The notes under the pieces were generated by a model that saw nothing but the letters and a program-made list of their open reading frames with translations, did not search any database and had not been told where the DNA came from. Positions 1 through 4,788 of a stretch of DNA of 6,483 bases are shown here, one piece after another. The first letter of the stretch is position 1, and each line of letters opens with the position of its first letter. The DNA is from Bifidobacteriaceae bacterium (lineage in GTDB: Bacteria > Actinomycetota > Actinomycetes > Actinomycetales > WQXJ01): assembly GCA_031258055.1 (NCBI GenBank), contig JAIRNM010000296.1, forward strand, positions 1-6,483, read 5' to 3'. A program made the position numbers and the translations under genes.

Positions 1-665
1 CTCACCGGCTCCCCGCCCGCGCCCAGGTTCAACGTCTCCTCGAAGCCGCTGTTGGCGCTGATGGCGAAGGCGGCCAAGATGATGATGAAGCTAGCGTGGG
101 CGACCACAGTTCCGAAGGCACCCCAGGCGAACCGGTCCGCGTACAGTTCGCTGGCGCCAGCCAGACGCACCCGGTGATGGGCCCGCAGTTTGGCGGCGGC
201 CAGGGTCATGGTTTCCTGGCTGGTTAGCGCGGTCGCGACTTCGCCCCGGTAGCGGGCGCCTTGGTAGAAGCGGTCGGTCGCACGGATCTTCGGGTGGCGG
301 TAGGCCCGCCACAACACGGGGATCCGGTGGGTGGTGCAGCCAGCGATGGAAACCGCCAAGAGCCCAATCACTATCAGGAAGAGCGGCGACGTGAACACGT
401 GGAATAGGCCCCAGAACTCCAGCGCCGAAGTCCAGCCACCGTACTTGGCCCGGCTCGCCTCCAGGAAAACGGCCTTGCCCTCCTTGGTGTCCAGCGCGCC
501 CTCCGGCGCTTGGGCTATCAACGTGCCCGCTAGGACGAGCACTGCCATCACCAAGATGAGCGCCAGGCCGACAGTCTTGGAGTAAGTGACGGCGTAGAGG
601 CGGTGAAAGAACTCCGCGCCGCTGACGGCGACCTCGTCACCGTGGTCGGCACGCGGGTCAGCCAT
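1..665 (-). CDS. resB: ResB/Ccs1-type cytochrome c biogenesis protein (3' part cut off by window edge)
   Basis: Membrane protein of the system II (Ccs) cytochrome c maturation pathway. With CcsA/ResC it moves heme across the membrane and joins it to CXXCH motifs on the outer face. About 221 N-terminal residues are visible; the family is usually 450-550 aa, so the large extracytoplasmic domain and the last membrane segment lie beyond position 1. Three hydrophobic segments are visible at about residues 31-52, 93-110 and 183-203. The second is followed by Cys-Thr-Thr-His-Arg-Ile-Pro, resembling the basic stretch after TM2 in ResB proteins, and the third contains a His (about 190). ATG at 665 is chosen, with a weak GGTGA 5 nt upstream; an in-frame ATG at 677 would add four residues. 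It lies 57 bp after the TPR gene on the same strand and is probably the fourth gene of the nrfHA operon. A ccsA gene would be expected next. The family call is confident; the exact start is less sure. Confidence 0.85.
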   Translation of the reverse strand, partial: MADPRADHGDEVAVSGAEFFHRLYAVTYSKTVGLALILVMAVLVLAGTLIAQAPEGALDTKEGKAVFLEASRAKYGGWTSALEFWGLFHVFTSPLFLIVIGLLAVSIAGCTTHRIPVLWRAYRHPKIRATDRFYQGARYRGEVATALTSQETMTLAAAKLRAHHRVRLAGASELYADRFAWGAFGTVVAHASFIIILAAFAISANSGFEETLNLGAGGEPV

Positions 666-722
666 CGTTTTCACCATGAGATGATCCCAGCCATGACTAC
701 GACGGGGGCTGTCAACTCCATG

Positions 723-1451
723 TCAGCCCGCCTCAGGGGGTGCGGGACTGGCGGTTTCCAACAGTCCGGTGATGTGGGTTTGGACCGCGCTGGCCAGGTC
801 AGATTCGGGCTCCAGGTCCAATACCGTCTCCCAAGCCGCCCGGGCCTGGTCAAAGTCCGGCGGTTCGGTCGACAGCCAGTAGAACCCCAGGTAGTACCAG
901 GCCTGAGCGGCAGTCGGCTCAATCCGGGTGGCGCGTTCCCAATGGGCTTTGGCCTCCTCAGCTCGGTTTGCGTTGAACAGGGACGCCCCCAATTCCAACA
1001 GGAGGTCCACGTCATCGGGGCTCGCTTCGAGCGCTGCCTCCAACTGGTCGATGCCGACCATTGAACTGGCCGCGAGCGTGGCGGTGTCGGTGGCCGCTGC
1101 AGAGGGGACAGACGCCTCCTCGGCGGGCTTTCCCGCCCACCATACGCCCATCCCTACGCCAATTACGACCGCTGCCGCCACCAGGGCCTTCTCGCGGCGC
1201 GAGTACCGGTTACGGACAGGTTTGGCCCCGTTCCCGGCGCCGGATCCCTCTGGAACGGCCACCTTCCGCCGACCGCGGAAAATGTCATCATCCGGATCGG
1301 TTTGGCCTAGATCCGCCAAATCCGGTTCCGACCCAGGCGTGTCGCCCGAAGAGGCGTTCGCGGCACCGCCGCGCGCAGGGACGGGCTGGGCAAGCGCACG
1401 CCCTGGCTGCGCCCGGCCAAGACCCGAAAGCCGGGCGAACCCCGGCGGCAC
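723..1451 (-). CDS. Membrane-anchored TPR protein, NrfG/CcmI-like cytochrome c maturation factor (inferred)
   Basis: The frame is open from ATG 1526 to the TGA at 723-725 (267 codons). In 1526 numbering, residues 1-112 are rich in Gly, Pro, Arg and Asp and look disordered. A single membrane segment lies at about 114-131 after a basic stretch (RNRYSRREK). A linker follows, then two clear tetratricopeptide repeats at about 173-204 and 207-240. The topology is N-terminus inside, TPR domain outside. TPR domains attached to a membrane helix occur in CcmI, CcmH and NrfG proteins, which hold apocytochrome c for heme attachment; the position between nrfA and resB suggests the same job here, but the sequence cannot prove it. 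The start is uncertain. GTG 1451 (242 aa) is preferred because it lies just beyond the nrfA stop and has GGCGGA 6 nt upstream. ATG 1502 and ATG 1526 would overlap nrfA by 26 and 50 nt and have poorly placed ribosome sites. No cysteines or catalytic motif are seen. Confidence 0.75.
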   Translation of the reverse strand: MPPGFARLSGLGRAQPGRALAQPVPARGGAANASSGDTPGSEPDLADLGQTDPDDDIFRGRRKVAVPEGSGAGNGAKPVRNRYSRREKALVAAAVVIGVGMGVWWAGKPAEEASVPSAAATDTATLAASSMVGIDQLEAALEASPDDVDLLLELGASLFNANRAEEAKAHWERATRIEPTAAQAWYYLGFYWLSTEPPDFDQARAAWETVLDLEPESDLASAVQTHITGLLETASPAPPEAG

Positions 1452-1476
1452 CCCAGTTCCGCCGGGGTCACGCCGT

Positions 1477-2934
1477 CTACTTGAGCCCGGTTTCTGCCAC
1501 ATGTTCAGCGTTGGCCTTGGCGACATCGGACGGCTCTAGTTGTTCCTCCGGGACGCCGAGCAGAGCCAACTGGCCCAGCCGCGACATGTCTAACGAGGTG
1601 GTGATGATCCGGGCAAAGTAGTCCGGGGCGTGGAAGCCGAACGAGTTCTCCGAATAGGCGTAGTCAATATAGAAACTGGCCTTGTTCTGATATTTCTTGG
1701 CCAGTTCTAGCTGGTCGGAAGGGGTGCCGTCAGACTTGGCCTGTTCGATCGCCGCGATTAGCTGGGTCAACGAGTCCAGGGCCCGGTCCCGGCTGGCGAC
1801 AAAGCGGTTCTGGATGGTGGTGACCCGGTCGCGGATGACTTGTTCGGAAGCGGTGTGACAGACTCCGCACGTGGCCTTCACGTCCGTCATCGGTGTGGTC
1901 ACGTCGTGGTTGGAGACCTTTTGAGCCCCCACGCGTTCATAGTTCATGTGACAGTCGGCGCAGCTAACCCCATTGGCGGCGTGGACGCCAGCCGACCAAG
2001 CCTCGAATTCCGGATGCTGGGCCTTGACTATCCCCGCCTCGGTAACCTTGTGTTCGAAGTCGGTGAACCCAATCTCCTGGTAGTAGTCCCAGACATCATC
2101 TATGTCTGTCCCGTTGTTCCAGGGGAAGGTCAACGTCTTGTCCTCGCCCGCGAAGTCGTACTCAACATGGCACTGGGCGCAGACATAGGAGCGCATCTCC
2201 TGGTCGGTGGCATCCTTATTGACCTCGTAGTCGGCAATCCCCTCGGAGGCTTTAAGATTCTTGATACCCTCGGCGAAGGCCGGACGCGAGATGCGCAGGT
2301 TCATGGTCTCAGGATCGTGGCAGTCGACGCACGCGATCGGGTGTTCAGCTAAGGCTGATGCTTCGCTATAGGGCATCTTATTCATGGCGGCGAAGCCAGC
2401 TAACTGGTCGCCGTTGCCTAGCTCATCCATAACCGGCGGCGTTGACGCGTGGCAGTTCAAGCAAGCCCCGGGCTGGTCCTTCATCAAGACCCGGAGGGTC
2501 GTCTGCTGGTCCTTGAGCATCCACTCATGCCCGCGCAGGTGGCGGTAATCCAGCGCGAAGGCGTAACCGCTCCACATGGTCACCAGGCGCGGATCTTGTT
2601 CCAACTTGGAGGCCGTGGTCGCGGTGCGATCATCTTCGGCGGTCGGGGTGCGCGTCACCAACGCCTCATTATGAGCCGTCGGAGTGAATTCGGCCGTCCC
2701 TAGGTAGGCGTCATATTGAACGGGGAAGTTCTGCCCCCAGACAGCCGGGTCCCAGGTCTTTTCGTCCAGTGCCACGACCTGTGAATAGGTGGTTCTGGCT
2801 TCGCCCTTGCGTTCAGAGATGTTGGCGATCAGTGCCGTGATGGCGGCGCTCGCCCCTGCGGCGATCACCGCTATAGCGATCAACACCCCAACGTGAACCT
2901 GGCGGCGCGCCGGTTTAGTTGCTTCTTCGCTCAC
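1477..2934 (-). CDS. nrfA: Cytochrome c552 nitrite reductase (ammonia-forming), pentaheme NrfA
   Basis: NrfA reduces nitrite to ammonium with six electrons outside the membrane. The 485-aa product has an uncleaved-looking N-terminal membrane anchor (about 14-37) and five heme motifs: CLNCH 158-162, CVDCH 202-206, CAQCH 252-256, CADCH 325-329 and CGVCH 356-360. Family active-site and calcium-site residues are present: Arg in the ISRP segment (217), Glu258-Tyr259 after the third heme, and Lys304-Ala-Gln306-His307 followed by Pro-Glu. The C-terminal half is helical with heme-ligand histidines (SNHD at 341-344; GFHAPDY at 433-439), as usual in NrfA. The first heme motif ends in His instead of the more common Lys (CXXCK); a minority of NrfA proteins share this. 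The start is GTG with AGGAG 6 nt upstream; that site overlaps the nrfH stop codon, giving tight coupling (9-bp gap). The length and all motifs suggest an intact enzyme. Confidence 0.96.
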   Translation of the reverse strand: MSEEATKPARRQVHVGVLIAIAVIAAGASAAITALIANISERKGEARTTYSQVVALDEKTWDPAVWGQNFPVQYDAYLGTAEFTPTAHNEALVTRTPTAEDDRTATTASKLEQDPRLVTMWSGYAFALDYRHLRGHEWMLKDQQTTLRVLMKDQPGACLNCHASTPPVMDELGNGDQLAGFAAMNKMPYSEASALAEHPIACVDCHDPETMNLRISRPAFAEGIKNLKASEGIADYEVNKDATDQEMRSYVCAQCHVEYDFAGEDKTLTFPWNNGTDIDDVWDYYQEIGFTDFEHKVTEAGIVKAQHPEFEAWSAGVHAANGVSCADCHMNYERVGAQKVSNHDVTTPMTDVKATCGVCHTASEQVIRDRVTTIQNRFVASRDRALDSLTQLIAAIEQAKSDGTPSDQLELAKKYQNKASFYIDYAYSENSFGFHAPDYFARIITTSLDMSRLGQLALLGVPEEQLEPSDVAKANAEHVAETGLK

Positions 2935-2943
2935 TGTTATCTC

Positions 2944-3417
2944 CTAGTCATGTCCAACGGTGGAATGGCAGCGCGTGCATCGGATCTGCTCGTCGGCCGC
3001 GCTCATGGTGTATCGCATCTCGGTGGTCAGGTCACCGTGACAGTCAAGGCAGGCGGCGTTGACTATCGCCTGGCTCTTGTCACGGATGGTTATGTTCTGC
3101 GGGTAGGTGCCCAGGGTGAACTTGGTCACGTGGAGCAGTCCGTCCTCAGCCTTGGTCCCGTACTTCGCTAGGACGCTGTCATGGGGCAAGTGGCAGTCGT
3201 TGCAGGTAGCCTCCGCCTGATGGGAACCCTTCCGCCAGGAATCGTACTGTTCCTTCATGACATGGCAGTTAGCGCATGTTCTAGGCTCCTCACCCAAATA
3301 CGACAACGCGTCGGCGTAGACAACCCCGTAACCGCCCAGTCCTAGAGCACATCCCACCAATACAGCAACGACGAGCCGCGCTACGCTTCTAAATCTAAAA
3401 GGCGCGCTCCCAGCCAT
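2944..3417 (-). CDS. nrfH: NrfH, tetraheme cytochrome c quinol dehydrogenase (NapC/NirT family)
   Basis: NrfH oxidises menaquinol in the membrane and passes electrons directly to NrfA, forming the membrane-bound NrfHA complex. The 157-aa protein fits the family length. It has one N-terminal membrane anchor (about 13-31) and four heme motifs: CANCH 48-52, CNDCH 72-76, CLDCH 123-127 and CTRCH 147-151. The first motif is followed by Val-Met, so Met54 matches the CXXCHXM arrangement in which the Met ligates heme 1 in known NrfH. His66 (GSHQ) and the C-terminal His155 are possible further ligands. ATG 3417 is supported by an excellent AAGGAGGG at 3425-3432, 7 nt upstream. It is the first gene of the operon, and its TAG stop forms part of the nrfA ribosome binding site. 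The call is firm because of the heme pattern and the adjoining nrfA. Confidence 0.95.
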   Translation of the reverse strand: MAGSAPFRFRSVARLVVAVLVGCALGLGGYGVVYADALSYLGEEPRTCANCHVMKEQYDSWRKGSHQAEATCNDCHLPHDSVLAKYGTKAEDGLLHVTKFTLGTYPQNITIRDKSQAIVNAACLDCHGDLTTEMRYTMSAADEQIRCTRCHSTVGHD

Positions 3418-3424
3418 TTCCGAA

Positions 3425-3432
3425 CCCTCCTT
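3425..3432 (-). promoter_or_regulatory. Strong ribosome binding site of nrfH
   Basis: AAGGAGGG on the minus strand sits 7 nt before the ATG at 3417. It matches the 16S anti-Shine-Dalgarno well and fixes the nrfH start. Confidence 0.8.
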
Positions 3433-3449
3433 AATGCCGACTTAGCAGA

Positions 3450-3479
3450 ACCATAACCGCTGAATCGTCTGCGCGTCAA
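3450..3479 (-). promoter_or_regulatory. Predicted sigma-70-type promoter of the nrfHA operon
   Basis: Read on the minus strand, a -35 box TTGACG (3474-3479) is followed after 18 bp by a -10 box TATGGT (3450-3455). Transcription would start near 3443 and give a short leader of about 25 nt before the ATG at 3417, containing the AAGGAGGG ribosome site. The -35 box is one base from TTGACA; the -10 box is moderate, which suits a promoter that needs an activator. This is a prediction from sequence only. Confidence 0.6.
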
Positions 3480-3679
3480 GGAGGTTTATGCGCGTTTTAC
3501 CGCCATTGTTCTGGTGAACGCTCGGTGCGGTGTCAAATGGCCGCTGACCAGGGACAATACTCAAGCCGTGGAAGCCTTTCTTATACAATAAACCGTCCTC
3601 CAACGCTGGCGCGGTATATTCGTGGATAAACGGCTCCAATTGGCCATGAATGTGCTGGTGCTCAGTCCGCAGCGCCCAT

Positions 3680-3693
3680 TTGTTGTGAAACAA
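3680..3693. promoter_or_regulatory. TTGTT-N4-AACAA palindrome, loosely FNR/CRP-like
   Basis: Perfect 5-bp arms around GTGA. The 5-4-5 geometry is that of FNR-family sites (TTGAT-N4-ATCAA), but the central bases differ. It is about 200 bp upstream of the predicted nrfH -35 box and about 115 bp from the regulator promoter, so it is not at a standard activator distance. A real site is possible but weakly supported. Confidence 0.25.
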
Positions 3694-3761
3694 TTGCGCG
3701 GCGGTTTGGATAGCGGTCTTTCGACGCTTAGCCTTTTGCGGCAAACTTCGAGCTGACACCG

Positions 3762-3773
3762 CGCGATATCGCG
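3762..3773. repeat. Perfect 12-bp palindrome CGCGATATCGCG
   Basis: Fully self-complementary 12-mer in the divergent region, about 35 bp upstream of the predicted -35 box of the regulator gene. It could be a protein-binding site. No known consensus is recognised. Confidence 0.35.
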
Positions 3774-3804
3774 GCCGCATTCGGCGCCGAGCGCGGTTCA
3801 GAGC

Positions 3805-3826
3805 GGTTGAACATGGGCACTCAACC
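3805..3826. promoter_or_regulatory. Inverted repeat GGTTGA-N10-TCAACC over the regulator -35 box
   Basis: Perfect 6-bp arms (3805-3810 and 3821-3826) separated by 10 bp. The left arm overlaps the predicted -35 box TTGAAC at 3807-3812. The centre-to-centre distance to the next inverted repeat (3829-3853) is about 25 bp. The position fits an operator, most simply for autoregulation of the downstream regulator gene. Confidence 0.45.
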
Positions 3827-3836
3827 CGTTTACACT
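3807..3836 (+). promoter_or_regulatory. Predicted promoter of the regulator gene
   Basis: A -35 box TTGAAC (3807-3812), an 18-bp spacer and a -10 box TACACT (3831-3836) on the plus strand. Transcription would begin near 3843, about 33 nt before the GTG at 3876. Both boxes lie within inverted repeats, so a bound protein would compete with RNA polymerase. The promoter also argues against translation starting at TTG 3807 or ATG 3813. Confidence 0.5.
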
Positions 3837-3853
3837 GAATTGTTGGGTGTAAA
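3829..3853. promoter_or_regulatory. Inverted repeat TTTACAC-N11-GTGTAAA over the regulator -10 box
   Basis: Perfect 7-bp arms at 3829-3835 and 3847-3853 with an 11-bp centre. The left arm contains most of the predicted -10 box and the centre covers the predicted transcription start. This is the strongest operator candidate in the window. A related half-site, GGTGTCAAATGG, occurs at about 3529-3540, roughly 50 bp upstream of the nrfH -35 box, against GGTGTAAATGG here (one base longer). Confidence 0.55.
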
Positions 3854-3875
3854 TGGACCGGGAGGACAGGGCAAC

Positions 3876-4619
3876 GTGGCCGCCAGAATCGAACAATCAG
3901 TCTTTGACGGTACCACCGGTCGGGGAGACCGGAGCGGACGTCGAACACACATCATCCAGATACTGCGGGACGCGCGCGCGCCTGTGACCGTGACCCAGGT
4001 GGCCCAAGAAGTTGGCGTTCACGTCAACACCGCCCGCTTTCACCTTGAAGCCTTAGTTGACGCCGGCCTGGCCACCCGCTCGGCCCAATCCCGCGACACC
4101 CCGGGCCGACCACAGATGGGTTACCTGGGAACACTGCCCAATCAGACCCATGAGCGCGCCCACAGCTACCGGCTGCTGGCTCAAATGCTGACCACTGCCG
4201 TGGCCCAGAGCGGCTCTGGCTCGGCCCGCTGGATGTACCAGGCCGGCCAGGACTGGGGCCGCCGGATGACAGCCAGCGCTGGGCCATCCGCGGCCGCGGA
4301 GGAATCGGAAATTGTCGAGCGCCTGGTGGAAAGGCTCGATGCGCTCTGGTTCGCCCCCGAGTTGCCGGACGACCAACCGGGGAAGCTGCTCCTACACAAC
4401 TGTCCTTTCATAGATTCAGCCAAGCTTTCCCCAGGCGTTGTCTGCCAGCTCCATGCTGGCATGATCAACGGCACGCTGGCGGAAATGGGATCAAACCAGC
4501 GGCTGGTGCGGCTCTGCGCTGAGATCGACCCCCACCTGTGCACCGGTGAGCTGGGCGAAGCCCGCCAAATGGACCAAGTGGAACTGGACGTCGCCAACCT
4601 GGCTCCACTAGATCGCTAG
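3876..4619 (+). CDS. Winged-helix transcriptional regulator, COG2345/SufR-like, with four C-terminal cysteines
   Basis: 247 aa from GTG 3876. A helix-turn-helix occupies about residues 25-66, with VTVTQVAQEVGVHVNTARFH at its core, followed by a basic wing (about 67-85) of the kind seen in ArsR/COG2345 regulators. The central part (about 95-160) is helical and probably dimerises. The C-terminal part has HNCPF (Cys176), Cys190 followed by Gln-Leu-His, Cys214 and Cys222. An NCPF motif followed by later cysteines is typical of this family, and in SufR members such cysteines hold an Fe-S cluster that tunes DNA binding. Cluster binding here is inferred. The start is chosen because GGAGG lies 10 nt upstream and the predicted promoter runs over the longer in-frame starts (TTG 3807, ATG 3813). 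The gene is divergent from nrfHA, so it is the best candidate regulator of that operon and of itself. No suf genes are visible nearby. Confidence 0.88.
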   Translation: MAARIEQSVFDGTTGRGDRSGRRTHIIQILRDARAPVTVTQVAQEVGVHVNTARFHLEALVDAGLATRSAQSRDTPGRPQMGYLGTLPNQTHERAHSYRLLAQMLTTAVAQSGSGSARWMYQAGQDWGRRMTASAGPSAAAEESEIVERLVERLDALWFAPELPDDQPGKLLLHNCPFIDSAKLSPGVVCQLHAGMINGTLAEMGSNQRLVRLCAEIDPHLCTGELGEARQMDQVELDVANLAPLDR

Positions 4620-4625
4620 ATCACG

Positions 4626-4661
4626 GCAACATTGACGAATGCGCTGAGTTTTCGCTTCTCG
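4626..4661 (+). repeat. Direct repeat copy 1 (36 bp)
   Basis: Begins GCAACATTGACGAATG and ends GCTTCTCG. It matches copy 2 (4690-4725) at 33 of 36 positions. It starts 6 bp after the regulator stop codon and is preceded by CTAGATCAC (4616-4624). Its last part can form only a weak stem (GAG/CTC plus a G-T pair). Confidence 0.85.
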
Positions 4662-4689
4662 TGCGGTTCATCTAGATCACTAGGCTGCC

Positions 4690-4725
4690 GCAACATTGAC
4701 GAATGAGCCGAGTTTTGGCTTCTCG
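4690..4725 (+). repeat. Direct repeat copy 2 (36 bp)
   Basis: Second copy of the element at 4626-4661, offset 64 bp, with three substitutions. It is also preceded by CTAGATCAC (4672-4680), with about 8 extra bases between the two parts compared with copy 1. In this copy CCGAG (4708-4712) and CTCGG (4722-4726) form a perfect 5-bp stem around a 9-nt loop. It ends 3 bp before the large hairpin. Confidence 0.85.
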
Positions 4726-4728
4726 GGG

Positions 4729-4771
4729 GCCCCGCAAAAGATCCGACCGAAGGGAGGAGATTTTGCGGGGC
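4729..4771. terminator. Perfect 11-bp-arm hairpin between convergent genes, probable bidirectional terminator
   Basis: Left arm GCCCCGCAAAA (4729-4739) and right arm TTTTGCGGGGC (4761-4771) are exact reverse complements around a 21-nt loop, which can add a small inner TCC/GGA stem. It lies 17 bp beyond the coaBC stop and 109 bp beyond the regulator stop, where a shared terminator is expected. The A/T runs are at the loop side of the stem, not at its base, so no U-tract follows the stem on either strand. Actinobacterial terminators often lack U-tracts, so termination remains the simplest reading. Confidence 0.65.
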
Positions 4772-4788
4772 TGTTAGTAGACACCGTC

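Larger units (their letters stand above)
3480..3804. other. Long low-GC divergent intergenic region without a recognised gene
   Basis: This stretch separates the nrfH promoter from the regulator promoter. By eye, GC is about 52% over 3481-3660 (94 of 180 bases), well below a coaBC sample (40 of 60). A minus-strand frame stays open across it, with its stop at 3442, but its third-position GC is near 50%, it would run over both promoters, and it resembles no family I know. Small palindromes lie at 3680-3693, 3735-3745 and 3762-3773. The stretch may be an extended control region or the remains of a lost gene. Confidence 0.5.

Noticed and set aside
603..1621. Long plus-strand frames opposite the TPR gene and the end of nrfA
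   Set aside because: These are antisense shadows typical of high-GC coding DNA, are low in complexity, and lack ribosome sites. The minus-strand frames carry the recognised domains.
3479..3517. AAGGAGG followed by a 9-codon plus-strand frame (MRVLPPLFW), a possible leader peptide
   Set aside because: The spacing from the Shine-Dalgarno to the ATG is only 3 nt, it runs away from nrfH, and no attenuator structure or downstream plus-strand gene is coupled to it.
3807..3875. Longer N-terminus for the regulator (TTG 3807 or ATG 3813)
   Set aside because: Those codons lie in the predicted promoter and inverted repeats, the added residues do not resemble the family, and GTG 3876 has a suitable GGAGG upstream.
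3442..3948. 168-codon open frame on the minus strand across the divergent region
   Set aside because: It overlaps both predicted promoters and the start of the regulator gene, has an Arg-rich N-terminal half, mixed third-position usage unlike the neighbours, no good ribosome site at its start, and no family I recognise. It is mentioned only as a possible gene remnant.
4626..4725. CRISPR array
   Set aside because: Only two imperfect 36-bp copies with one 28-bp spacer, no further units and no cas genes. The flanking CTAGATCAC is also duplicated, which points to a local duplication.
4616..4771. Insertion sequence or MITE remnant
   Set aside because: No transposase fragment and no terminal inverted repeats with target duplication flanking a defined element. 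The inverted arms belong to one hairpin.
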